The notes beneath the pieces are model-generated. The model saw only the letters and a program-made list of their open reading frames with translations. It did not search any database and was not told where the DNA came from. The position numbers and the translations under genes were made by a program. A DNA stretch of 64,000 nt from Cylindrodendrum hubeiense (Eukaryota > Ascomycota > Sordariomycetes > Hypocreales > Nectriaceae), in NCBI GenBank assembly GCA_014621425.1, contig JAANBB010000143.1, positions 21,272 through 85,271 of the forward strand. The letters run 5' to 3'. Shown here piece after piece: positions 1 to 9,123 of the stretch (the first letter of the stretch is position 1; the number at the start of each line of letters is the position of its first letter).

Positions 1-741
1 GCTTCCTTCTCTCGACTGACTTCAATCCAACTACAAACTTCAACTTTCCCACTATCTTCTTAGAGGGAGCTGCCCCCCGGAGCTTCCTGTCGTTCTCTTC
101 GTCCCCTCTTTATTCCTCTTTCAGCACGTGGCTTTGTTTGTTTCACTTCCTCGGCTTTAGATCGACGACAACCATCAATACCAACTATCCTGGATCGTTG
201 CTAATCTTCACCTCTTTTGTCTCCCACCTTTCGCCTCTCTTCTGGGCTACTTACGTCCCCGGCGCCCGTTCTCTCCTTCTGGAACGCCATCCACCACATC
301 GCTTCCCACGCAGACTAGTTGACAGGGATAACCAAGAAATCGATACCGACGCCGATAATCATCCATCCACCGTCATCGCGGCCCTGGTTCCACTTCCATC
401 GACGTCACTCTCTGCGCGGTTCCTGAAGCCTGGCACCACCCTCTTGGGCATACCGTTGCATCCTATATTTATCTATCCTATTGCCCGCATTCTGTTCACT
501 TTAGTTTGCTATACGCCATGCAAGCCACCAGTTAATACGTGCTTGAATACTTCGCTCTTTGGATCTGGGATACCCCTTGGACCTCCCTGTTTGGATCCTG
601 GACTTACATCGCTGTCACTCTCGAGTTTTTACATCATCATCATTCATCACTAGCACTGGCTGCTGGGGACGTGCGATGCTACCCTCGTCAGATCGAAGAC
701 GCGCTCGATGCGTCTCTTCGATATGCCAATTTTTAATACCA

Positions 742-1965
742 ATGCTCTCATTTGGATTTCTCTTCCAGGGAGTTCAATCGGTCAATTCTCCCATCGTCCA
801 TCGCAGCTCCGGGGCCGGGACGGCGCGCCGTGGTCCACGGATTGGAGTCCCTAAGAGGGACCTGGATGATTCAGAAAACTGGGATGGAAAGATACCGCTG
901 ATTGTCACCAACAACTGTAGCTCAGTAATCTGGCCTGGAATCGCAACGCAGGCGGGCACGGGGCCTAGCGCAGGAGGCTTCGAGCTCGCCAAGGGGAAGA
1001 GTAGGAGGGTTTGGGTCAGTCCTGATTGGCAGGGACGCGTCTGGGGCCGCACAAACTGCACCGTCAATGGAGATTCGTGCTCCTGCAAGACGGGAGACTG
1101 CCTCGGGAAGTTGGACTGTGATTCCAGTGTAAGTCGATTTGCCGTGAATGCTTTGGCGTTTACTGACTTAAGGCAGGGCTCTATTCCTGCGACGCTTGCC
1201 GAATTCAACCTTGCTGGTGGAGTTCACAACACGCAGACCTTCTACGATATCTCTCTTGTCGATGGGTACAACCTTCCTATGGGCCTCAAGTATATACCAG
1301 CCAAAAACACGTCATATATACCCCCAAACCTCACCAACTGCATGTGCATCGCAACCCCTGGTTGGATTTATACCGAAGCCGAGACGGGAACTTATTACAC
1401 GAACTCATCCTACCCCGTCCCGCTGGAGTCGAAGATTGATAATGATATGGCCCGTCGATGGTGCCCCTGGCCATATCTTGCGTTTCCGCCCACAAAACCC
1501 GGAGACGGCGTTTACCCCTACCCGGACGACGACATCCAGCGACCCGAATTTGCGCCATGCAAGAGCGCTTGCGCCGCTTCTGGCAATGATAAGGACTGCT
1601 GCGTGGGCAAGTACCATGATCCCGACACATGCAAACCATCGGATTACAGCAAAGCCGCCAAAGCTATGTGCCCCGATGCGTATAGCTTCGCCTATGACGA
1701 TCAAAGTTCGACTTTCACCATCCCGATGGGAGGTGGTTGGGAGATCACCATGTGCCCCAAGGGACGCTCAACTAACATCCTGCGTCAATTGGGAGACGAA
1801 ATGAACGAGATCGCCAGCTCGGGCAAATTGTCGGACCTGGCCCTTAAGCGCTTGAGGAACGTCACATATATCGAATCTGAACGGGACGCCGCAAATGGTC
1901 TCCGGCCAGTAATGGCCACGTTGGTCTCGACTGTATTGGCCATGGCACTTTGGCTATATCTGTAA
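742..1965 (+). CDS. thaumatin-like protein with GPI-type C-terminal tail (5' end uncertain)
   Basis: Thaumatin-family (GH64/thaumatin-like) protein, probably secreted and wall-bound. The hallmark start of the domain is visible (IPLIVTNNCSSVIWPGIATQ), followed by the Cys-rich core (WGRTNC, CSCKTGDC, LDC) and the PATLAEF motif typical of the family. A 48-nt phase-0 intron at 1129-1176 (GTAAGT...GGCAG) contains no stop and keeps frame, so an unspliced reading adds 16 residues. Removing it rebuilds the family junction DSS-GSIPATLAEF. The last about 20 residues are hydrophobic, as in a GPI signal. The start is not settled. The ATG at 742 gives a weak signal peptide, and CTCTTCCAG at 762-770 looks like a splice acceptor, so a first exon with the real signal peptide may lie upstream. 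The family call is firm; the N-terminus is not. Confidence 0.82.
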   Translation: MLSFGFLFQGVQSVNSPIVHRSSGAGTARRGPRIGVPKRDLDDSENWDGKIPLIVTNNCSSVIWPGIATQAGTGPSAGGFELAKGKSRRVWVSPDWQGRVWGRTNCTVNGDSCSCKTGDCLGKLDCDSSVSRFAVNALAFTDLRQGSIPATLAEFNLAGGVHNTQTFYDISLVDGYNLPMGLKYIPAKNTSYIPPNLTNCMCIATPGWIYTEAETGTYYTNSSYPVPLESKIDNDMARRWCPWPYLAFPPTKPGDGVYPYPDDDIQRPEFAPCKSACAASGNDKDCCVGKYHDPDTCKPSDYSKAAKAMCPDAYSFAYDDQSSTFTIPMGGGWEITMCPKGRSTNILRQLGDEMNEIASSGKLSDLALKRLRNVTYIESERDAANGLRPVMATLVSTVLAMALWLYL

Positions 1966-2334
1966 TGGGTCTTGGTACAAGGAGTCATGGCTGGGTTGTA
2001 TTTTCCTTTGTGTGAGGATCCAGGCTGGTTTCCTGTTCCTCAACGTCTTTGCGAGCTTGCATATCCGGGTTGCCGGTGTCATGAGAGGTTGATGAGGTGA
2101 CGAGTTGATGGGTAGCAGGCGGGCCCGCCCCAAGACTTAGACGAGAACGCGTATACCCTTTCGATAACCCTAAATGAAAATGCTTATCATGTCTACATTG
2201 TACAAGCTCTATTGCTCATCTGTCATGATCCATACCCAACCATTTTGGTCCGCCGCCCCGCTAGATGTGACGAGACCTTGTCTCGAGGCCATTCTCGCAT
2301 GTAAGCCAGCCCATACGCATATGGTCTTGTACCT
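1966..2334. other. convergent intergenic spacer
   Basis: The 3' flanks of the thaumatin-like gene and of the Yar1-like gene meet here. I see no further gene, repeat or RNA. Confidence 0.6.
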
Positions 2335-3126
2335 CTACCTCTTCCTCTCCTTCCTCCTCCTCTCCCACTCGGCGCGTTCCTCGTCATCACTTCCGCTGAA
2401 CTCGGCATCCTCATCGCTCTCGTCGGCAACGACCTGCGCATTACGGCCAGTAGCAGCCGCACCGGTGTTCTCGACGGGGATGAAGTCGCCAGCGTTCTGG
2501 CTGGTGAACTCGTGCTTCTGGATGAGATCACGCAGCTCCGTGTTGCGGGGGTCGACAAGCTGGAAGGCAGTCAGGCGAGCCTTGTTCTTGGCACGTGAGT
2601 TGGAGCCGGCCTCGAGCATCATTTCGATGAGGGCGAAACCGAAGGATCGCTGGGCCGGAGGCTCCGAGTTGAGCCACCGGACGGCGCTGTGCAACGGGGT
2701 ATCGCCGTCGGCGCGGTTGATGGGGTCGCATTCGAAGTCGGGCTGGTCGAGGAGGAGGTCGATGATGTCGTCTGAAAGGCGGAGAGTTAGTCAAGTCTGG
2801 GGGCGAGTTGCGACGTCCGACTGGAGGATTTTGGGGCTCATGGATGGCAGAGAAGTAGAGGAGACGCACAGTTTCCGCGGGAGGCGGCTTCATGGTACAG
2901 GTGGTTGCCCATGATGGTGGTAGTTTGGTTGAGAAGCTTTGTGATTTCGGCATCAGACTTGCCCTTGAGGCAGTCGGTCAAGAGTTCGGTGTTGTCGCGG
3001 CGACAGGCCTCAATCAGGAGCTCCTTGACCGAGGCGCCCTGCGATTGCGCTGGTGTCTCAGCGTCGTCTCCTTAGATAGTCAACAGAAGGGAGTTGCCCT
3101 ACATCGTGCTCCTCGTCGCCAGCCAT
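2335..3126 (-). CDS. yar1: ankyrin-repeat protein, Yar1-like (chaperone of ribosomal protein S3)
   Basis: Yar1-type small ankyrin protein. In yeast, Yar1 binds and protects Rps3 on its way into the nucleus. Two ankyrin units are visible (MGNHLYHEAASRGN-YDIIDLLLDQ and GDTPLHSAVRWLNSE...EMMLEAGSN), followed by an EFTSQNAGDF segment and an acidic/basic tail (DESDEDAEFSGSDDEERAEWERRRKERKR in outline). The second intron is clear at 2772-2869 (donor GTGCGT, acceptor TTTCAG; phase 1, rebuilding RGN-Y-DII). The start ATG at 3126 gives MAGDEEHD, but joining it to the SVKELLIEACRRDN exon (beginning near 3070) through the only GT/AG pair (3071-3102, 32 nt) is out of frame by one base and too short for a normal intron. 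The 5' end is therefore either mis-sequenced or spliced differently. Confidence 0.75.
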
Positions 3127-3807
3127 CGTGTGTCTGACTGGGCAAAGTATCTAGAGGTGCGGCTTCGAATCTGCTCTTCGCGATATCGCGGGGAGCGGGG
3201 TAGTTTCGCTCGAGGGGGATTGTGCGCCGGGACGAGGTCGTGAAGATGCTCGCAGGGAGAGTTGGAGAGGACGGGACGGCGGCGGATGGGTCGGAGTTGA
3301 CGGTGCCGCGTGGTTGGGAGGATTACAAGAGGGAGCGAGGAGATACGTAGGTGGTTGTGTGTGTCGTCGTGGGACAAAGGGCTACAGGAGGTGGCAGTGA
3401 GCACGCAGCCGCCTGACCTCTGAGATTGGTTGGTTGGCGGTGACGAGGGGGCTGGCGCTACGCTGTTGTACAGTGGGTGGGCACAGCGGATACAGCGGGC
3501 ACAGCGCTGTAAATGCCGGCTCAAGGCACCCAATGGCGGGGGAACGGCACTAACGACCACGAGGCGTAAAGGCTTTAGGCATCATGCACGGGACCCCACC
3601 ATGCCGAGAGGCGCTGGCTCCAGGCCAAGACCGGAAATTTTCCCATCGGGCGAAACGCAGAGCAACTTTGAACATCACCGACGACGTGTGCATGAAACGG
3701 AATCCGCTGGCCGCATATTTGAAACCGGACAGCGCTTAGGCTCTCCTACAACCGAACGTCCGAGTACACTGCGTACCTAAGTCTCCCGCACGGAGCCAAC
3801 CACAGCC
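3127..3807. promoter_or_regulatory. divergent promoter region, Yar1-like / Rpc11
   Basis: The region of about 680 bp lies between two divergently transcribed housekeeping genes. Short open frames occur but none resembles a protein. A 3467-3505 stretch has the near-tandem motif GCACAGCG(G/C)...ACAGCG. I see no other structure. Confidence 0.5.
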
Positions 3808-4207
3808 ATGCTGCTCTGTAAGGAACCCAGGAACCCTCCTCGCGCCTCGCCTCATGCCTCCAAACTAACCATGGCCGCGTCCAGTCTGTCCTCACTGCGC
3901 CAACATCCTCACCGTGTCCCTGACCAACACGCGAACCAACCGCCTCGAGTGCCGTACCTGCCCCTTCGAGCACCAGATCACCGAGCCCGTCTTCTCGCGC
4001 CGCGTCTACGAGCGGGTTGAGAAGGAGGACGTCTTCGGCGGCCCCGGCGCCTGGGACAACGCGCAAAAGGGCCGTGTGCAGTGCCCCGCCGAGGGCTGCG
4101 ATGGCGACGAGGCTGCTTTCTTCCAGGTGCAGATCCGCAGTGCCGATGAGCCCATGACGAGTTTCTACAAGTGCATGACGTGTGGTAATCGGTGGAGAGA
4201 AAACTAA
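3808..4207 (+). CDS. rpc11: DNA-directed RNA polymerase III subunit Rpc11 (RPC10/C11)
   Basis: Rpc11 is the TFIIS-like subunit of RNA polymerase III, needed for intrinsic RNA cleavage, termination and reinitiation. Exon 1 is only ten bases (3808-3817, ATGCTGCTCT). Intron 3818-3884 (GTAAGG...TCCAG) joins it to 3885-4207, giving MLLFCPHCANILTVS, the expected N-terminal zinc-ribbon start. The second N-ribbon pair is CRTC. The C-terminal ribbon has CPAEGC and CMTCGNRW, and between them the acidic catalytic hairpin RSADEPMT is intact. The protein is about 110 residues and ends WREN, which is the normal size and ending for the family. Exon 1 is too short to be seen as an open frame, so an automatic call would probably start downstream and lose the first ribbon. 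Confidence 0.95.
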
Positions 4208-4529
4208 GTCTGGTGGGGGTTTGGAGGGGAATCTCTCAGGCCGAGGGCGTTATTTGTGCGAGGAGAATGGAGTTGATGGTTTGCGTTTTCGGAATATCAT
4301 GGACTTTCTCTTGCTTTTCTCGTGTCGTAGGTTGTCGTAGGTGGTGATTGTGTTGTTTCTTGGTGACTCACCCTGGCGATGTCGTCCAGTGCCCCCACGC
4401 CACCGAGCATCTGTCTAATGCTGCTTCAAAGGCAATAATCGTGTCCGGGTCGTAGCCAGTTGTTCGGGCCCTGGTTCCCACCCTTTGTAGCTCGTCGCGT
4501 AGAATACCGTTGTCGTGCTGCTTCGGCCA
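4208..4529. other. convergent intergenic spacer Rpc11 / Med31
   Basis: This region holds the 3' flanks of two convergent genes. I see nothing else in it. Confidence 0.6.
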
Positions 4530-4994
4530 TCACTCGCGGTGCCAATCCACCGATGCCTTCATGCCTTCCTCCATCAGCCGCTGCACGACATCCGGGCTCA
4601 TGATCTGCTGGCGAAACGTCTCCTGCTGCAGAAGCTCGAGGTGGCGTAGCGTTGGACCTGGGTATGTCAGGTACTTGAGGTACGGCGGCTGGTTCCAGTA
4701 CTGGAGGTAGGCGAGGTAGGCGACAAAGGCGGGCTGGCTGAGGAGCTTCTGGGAGGCTAGGTGGTTGAGGTAGTAGGGGTTGGCGAGGGATTGGACGAAC
4801 TGCGCGGGGCTGGAGTGAGTGATTGCTTCATTGACGGATCATCGTTGAAGGGGGNGGGGATGGAAGGGCAAGACGAACCTCGAGTTCAATCTCGAATCGC
4901 GAGAAGCCGCCATACTTGGGCTCTGTGTCCGTTGGCGCAGGCGCCGGGGGGCGGAGACGCCCATCACCACATCCTGGGGAGCTTCGGTGGCCAT
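4530..4994 (-). CDS. med31: Mediator complex subunit 31 (Soh1), with an apparent 1-bp frame disruption
   Basis: Med31 is a conserved subunit of the Mediator middle module. Exon 2 (4530-4799) reads [20 protein letters not shown] and then [15 protein letters not shown] and [20 protein letters not shown], an unmistakable Med31 core. Exon 1 (4879-4994) supplies [13 protein letters not shown] just before it. Intron 4800-4878 has donor GTTCGT and acceptor CGCAG and contains the single N of the window (4855). Exon 1 is 116 nt, one base short of phase. The ATG frame ([16 protein letters not shown]) leaves the conserved frame at the G6 run 4946-4951 (C6 on the coding strand). Seven bases would restore [16 protein letters not shown]. 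Since Mediator is essential in most fungi, a homopolymer sequencing error is more likely than a real mutation. An alternative upstream in-frame ATG exists at 5184 but gives an unfamiliar N-terminus. Confidence 0.88.
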
Positions 4995-5545
4995 CGTGTC
5001 GGATTTTGCGAGAGGTGATGCGCGCGTGGATAGTGCGCGTGTAGATAGATAGGCCGTGGGTTGGTGTTGATGGTTTTGTGGAGCTGTGAAGTCGCAGGCG
5101 ATGGTCGCTGTGGTTGCGGCGCAAAGGCCAAGCAAAAAGGCAGAGTTGCTCCGGTACCTGGACACGCCAAAAACCCGGCCCCACTCTACGTCATCCGGGA
5201 CCGCTGGAACACTTTCACTGAGAGCGACGCTTTCGGCTTCATTTTGCATCTTGTCTCATTTTACCTCTCCCCGATACGAGGAGAAAAAGCTATGCATTGG
5301 GTTTACTAAGTAGTAAGACATCTCAGTGAAAACTAACTGCAAATCCCCGGTTTGTAGTCTTACGAATAACCTCTATAGCATATTTGAGCATGTTTTAAAC
5401 CCAATCAGCAGCAATGACAAGACAATCCACCACAACGAGCCACGTCTTAAGCTATTTCCAGACAGTAAATCTAAGTCAGAGCCTTACTCTGTTACCCTTG
5501 GCCTCGTTCTTCTAAAAAGGACCTCTCAACATGACGCCAGGCGGC
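4995..5545. other. intergenic: Med31 5' flank and 3' flank of membrane-protein gene
   Basis: No supportable gene is present. From about 5290 the sequence becomes visibly more AT-rich, which coincides with the start of the accessory cluster. Confidence 0.5.
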
Positions 5546-6301
5546 TTAAAATAGCCTGGGTGTTGGTGTCCAAACATCTCCTGCAAGGCCATACCATACT
5601 CCATTAATCGTTGCTGCGACAAAAAAGGCCGAGATGACGCTGGAGAAGCCAACTTCACAAGCTAGCATCTTCTGCCTCCATATGGGCAGGCCTGAGCGAG
5701 AGATGAATTTCACCAAAATGTGTGCTTGTTCTAAACCCCAGAACGGAAGTGACATCATCAGCGCCCCGAACCAAAAGTTCGAGTAAGGCATTCCGTAGAA
5801 TAAGTATTCATCTCGTTGGTGGTATTTGTATATGTGCGCCACAGATGTGTTGGTGCATTCAAACATTGGGGTGCCAATTGCGCCGAGGAGCACCACGAGA
5901 ACGTAGGTGGTATAATACCCAAGTTTTCTATATAGAACTGCGCGATGGTCGTCGAGCAAGACAAGAGGGATTCCGAAGAAGAAGGCGTAGAATAATATCA
6001 TCGCTAGGGCTGCCTTTTCCCCAGCCATGGTCCACGCTGTGATGAACCGTTCGTCTGTCGTTAGCCGGAAGTAATATTTGCTGTCGAATACCCATTCCAT
6101 TACACCACCGCCAATTGATGAAGCGAAGTAGACGCCATAGAAGACGGGATTTTTCGACCGCCAGACGTAGAAAAGTCCGCCAGAGAAAAGGCACAGGGAC
6201 ACAATTTCGTAAAGCCGGATAATCTCAAGACTTGCGATTTCGGTTGGTACTGCGCTGTGGGTGGGATCCATAGTAGACAATTTAACGGTTAAATCATGCA
6301 A
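5546..6301 (-). CDS. polytopic membrane protein of unknown function in the accessory cluster
   Basis: This is a 251-residue (241 if started at the second Met, 6271) single-exon protein made almost entirely of hydrophobic segments. Roughly six to seven helices can be drawn, near residues 28-48, 52-72, 90-112, 120-142, 165-190, 205-235. Several acidic residues lie in or beside them (GGVMEWVF, MAGEKAALA, GTPMFECTN, FWGLEQAH, LACEVGF), which is unusual for a plain transporter. I do not recognise the family; it is not an MFS or ABC protein. The size and helix number resemble the Pyr4/PaxB class of membrane terpene cyclases, but I could not match their sequence. The gene shares a divergent promoter containing TTCGGGCCGAA with the kinase-like gene, so it likely belongs to the cluster regulon. 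Start 6271 (MDPTHSAV) is the more natural one. Confidence 0.8.
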   Translation of the reverse strand: MHDLTVKLSTMDPTHSAVPTEIASLEIIRLYEIVSLCLFSGGLFYVWRSKNPVFYGVYFASSIGGGVMEWVFDSKYYFRLTTDERFITAWTMAGEKAALAMILFYAFFFGIPLVLLDDHRAVLYRKLGYYTTYVLVVLLGAIGTPMFECTNTSVAHIYKYHQRDEYLFYGMPYSNFWFGALMMSLPFWGLEQAHILVKFISRSGLPIWRQKMLACEVGFSSVISAFFVAATINGVWYGLAGDVWTPTPRLF

Positions 6302-6681
6302 AGCTTCTTAAATATCTTGAGTATTTGAAACTAAATGGTAGACTTCGATTTGTCTCGTGACACTGGAAGCGTCTGTAGGGAAATATGTATGTCGTGACGA
6401 GAGGGGCGGCCCGGAGCCCGGAGCGAATGGCAACAACACGGGAGCATATGGCCAGGGACAGGGATTCTTGTCCATATATTTTCATGGAATATTTTCCTTG
6501 CTTGTATTGCGACCATGCATTTCGGGCCGAAGCTCTTGACCGACTTGTTCCCCGGTACTTTGGAAGTTGGATGTATAAGGTGGTACATAATACCCTGTAG
6601 AATCTCCGAATCCAATTTAGCGATTATTTATAGCAGAGAACTGAAATGAACATAATTTGATCACATATTAACTTAAACACG
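6302..6681. promoter_or_regulatory. bidirectional promoter, membrane protein / kinase-like gene
   Basis: The divergent region of about 380 bp contains the perfect palindrome TTCGGGCCGAA at 6521-6531, roughly 150 bp from the kinase-like ATG and 220-250 bp from the membrane-protein start. The same 11-mer occurs again only in front of the FAD monooxygenase, as far as I could find by eye. Confidence 0.6.
6521..6531. promoter_or_regulatory. palindromic CGG-N-CCG site (TTCGGGCCGAA)
   Basis: This is an 11-bp perfect palindrome with inverted CGG triplets separated by one base. It is a candidate binding site for a Zn2Cys6 dimer such as the regulator at 9664-12682. That assignment is inference from site shape and from its recurrence in cluster promoters. 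Confidence 0.55.
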
Positions 6682-7804
6682 ATGAAGAACTCCGAGGCTC
6701 AACAACGCATCAATCGTCACGATCTCAATACTACCAAGGCTCTTCCCACAACCACCGGGGCAATAACACCCAAATGGCTCTCGGAATCTTTAGGCTTCGA
6801 TGTGAAGAATATAAATATTCGCCATGTGATTCCTGGAACAGCGACTAAGGTGCTGGCAAATTTAGAATACTCCGTTGACCCACCGGTCGACGTCAAATCA
6901 AGCAGCCGCCCCGAGGCAATATGTATTAAGGGGGGATTCGAACAGAACCTTTTCGACCTTGGAATGGCCTCCGCATACTTGAGAGAGGTTCACTTTTTTT
7001 GCCGAATTCGGGAGCAGCCAATATCTGCGCACTCCACACATGTGGTATGGCGCGACGAATCCCAACCAAGGACAGGGAATCGTCATCATGGAGGACTTGT
7101 CAGCGAAAGGGTGCAAATTCGGCGAATGCACAGAACCCTGGAATCCCGTCCTTGTTGCTCGTGTATTGGAGCAGCTGGCCGCCTTACACGCCTCAACTTG
7201 GGGTGCCAACCCAGTCGACCATCCCTGGCTCGCCGACAATCCGGTGCAAGATGTCGGCGCCGTCATGTTCACATCCGAGTACTGGGATTCTCACTTCAAC
7301 ACAGGCCAAGCCCCTTCAGATATACCCGAATCACTACAAGACAGAGGTCGTGTTCATGCAGCATTCAAGCGGATGTGGGAGGAGGAGAAGAATGATACGC
7401 GGCTGAAATGTATCTTGCATGGCGATGCACATATCGGAAACACATACTTTGACGGTGATGGTGACCCGATTCTCCTGGACTACCAGACGGTATACATTGG
7501 CTCGGCTATGCACGATGTCGCCTACTGGATCGGTGGGTCGTTGACAATCAAGGATCGTCGACTCCATGAGCGGGAGCTACTGGACACGTATCTAGGCGCG
7601 CTCCACGCGAATGGGGCCCCGTTATTTCAGCGACACGAAGTGTGGGAGGACTACTCTAAGCACATGCTTCACGGTTTCTTCTGGGTCATTACGGGTACGG
7701 CAATGCAGACGAGGGATAGGGCACACGCAATGGCTCAGCGATTCATCGCATCCATAGAGGACCTTTCGAGCCTGTACTTACTTGAACGTGGGGGACGATG
7801 GTAA
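6682..7804 (+). CDS. aminoglycoside phosphotransferase / ecdysteroid-kinase-like protein, frame-disrupted at a T7 run
   Basis: This is a kinase-like fold protein of the APH/CHK type, a group that phosphorylates small hydroxylated molecules. The N-terminal half (from 6682) ends in LREVHFF. The C-terminal half is in another frame and carries the family motifs: YGATN...GIVIMEDL, the Brenner-like loop LHGDAHIGNTYFD (HGDxHxxN), and the metal-binding Asp in ILLDYQ. The two frames meet at seven Ts, 6994-7000. With six Ts the text reads VHFFAEFGSSQYLRTPHMWYGATN, which fits the family exactly and gives about 373 residues. No GT-AG intron fits the gap. The gene is either mis-sequenced or truly frameshifted. 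Its role in the cluster is not known; phosphorylation of a pathway intermediate or self-protection are possibilities. Confidence 0.8.
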
Positions 7805-8401
7805 AAACAGGCTCCGAGGAGATGTTAAATGGAGACTGAAATGCGCAGTGGTCGGAGGCGATATTGCTGCCAGACTATTTTCAGATCAATACAACATAGT
7901 CAGCGAACAATGTACCAGCCTATTCAATTTCCCAATCCCAGACTCGCTCTCATATCATGTTCCTTCATCTATCTGAATAATCTGGTGAGCCGTTATTGAT
8001 AAGAATTGTCAGTCTACGTTTCGGGATACTAGATCTTTGAGGCGGAGACGGAGAACTGAGATCTCCGACACCCGGCAATCTTCTCCGGCTTCCGGGGATT
8101 TCGGCATGGGCCATGAAACTCTTCGCCCCAATCTCTAGATTCGGTCCGACAGCCTATCATGTCGTTCTCAACGCAGCAGAATTGACTAGCCGAGTGAATT
8201 TACCCGTCGGCGTTAGCTGTGTACAGCAATCTGAAAAAGAGCAAGATAGCTCCGAGTAGCAGTTAATCTAGAGTTCTTTACCACACCCAGTTCAGATCCC
8301 ATTCAGTAACGAAGCTCTATCAATCCTCGCTGTGTAATTTCGAAGCAAGTAAATCAATACTATCACTGAAACATCCGACTTGAAAACCTTGGAAGTTAAA
8401 G
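7805..8401. promoter_or_regulatory. promoter region of SnoaL-like gene
   Basis: The region of about 600 bp lies between two co-directional cluster genes. It contains TTCGGTCCGAC at 8140-8150, a near match to the cluster palindrome, and an inverted repeat CGGAGA/TCTCCG (8049-8054 and 8062-8067, triplets CGG and CCG 13 bases apart). No gene is seen. Confidence 0.5.
8140..8150. promoter_or_regulatory. CGG-N-CCG site (TTCGGTCCGAC)
   Basis: This is a one-mismatch variant of the TTCGG-N-CCGAA palindrome, about 250 bp upstream of the SnoaL-like start codon. Confidence 0.45.
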
Positions 8402-9123
8402 ATGGCAATTGGAGAGTGGAAGGACGAGGTAAGTTATCGCCCCAATGACTTGTAGCGTTTAAAGATGCTTCTAACGCACCGTCATTCCGAGTAGACCAAT
8501 CTCACCACCATTGAGGCGCTTCACAACGACCTCAGCTACACCCCAAGTAGCGTGAGCAGCAACTTGTGTCCCAGTAGAGCCATGCCTTATGCTGACCTCA
8601 GAGTCACCAGTATCACGATCCATCTCTCGCATTGGAGGAGCAGGAGATCTTGCAGCACTACAAAGATTGGGCGTACTTTGCCAACTACAAGTTCAAGGTT
8701 GATCCAGACCAGGATCACAATTTCTACGATCTTGATGACGTCCTGTACTATGATTTGATGGGCATCGTAACGCGTGGTAGCTTTGGCGCGCATTTCGACC
8801 GTATCGGTCCTTACTTTGCCAATGCTCACATCGCATTCAGGGACCTCGAGGTCTACGCCACGTCGCCCACCTCCGGCTGGTCCAGCATGGTCCAACGATA
8901 CTGGGGAAAATCCACCGACGGCGTCGACTTTGACTTCACCTTTCGCATCACTGGCATTCTGCAGAAGAAGGATGGGAGGTGGCGCTTCGTCCATGAGCAT
9001 GTCTCATTCCCGGTCGATATGAAAACCCAGAAGGCCGACTTCAGCTGCGGTCTGGAGGCGAGCGTCGCATTGTACATTGGCAAGGACCGAGACCAAGCCG
9101 AGAAGGATGGCAAGGCCTACTAG
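8402..9123 (+). CDS. SnoaL-like / NTF2-fold protein
   Basis: This is an NTF2-like protein of the SnoaL group, 201 residues after splicing. Exons are 8402-8428, 8495-8551 and 8602-9123, with introns 8429-8494 (GTAAGT...GTAG) and 8552-8601 (GTGAGC...CTCAG, branch GCTGAC); all junctions are phase 0. The first two exons give MAIGEWKDE and TNLTTIEALHNDL, which open frames miss. The core has the usual layout: a helical start (EEQEILQHYKDWAYFANYK), YYDLMGIVTRG, then beta strands FRDLEVYATSPTSGWSSMVQRYW, FDFTFRITGILQKKDGRWRFVHEHVSFPVD. Fungal relatives act as cyclases, isomerases or dehydratases in polyketide and meroterpenoid pathways, and some have no known activity. A catalytic residue cannot be assigned from sequence alone. 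Confidence 0.85.
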
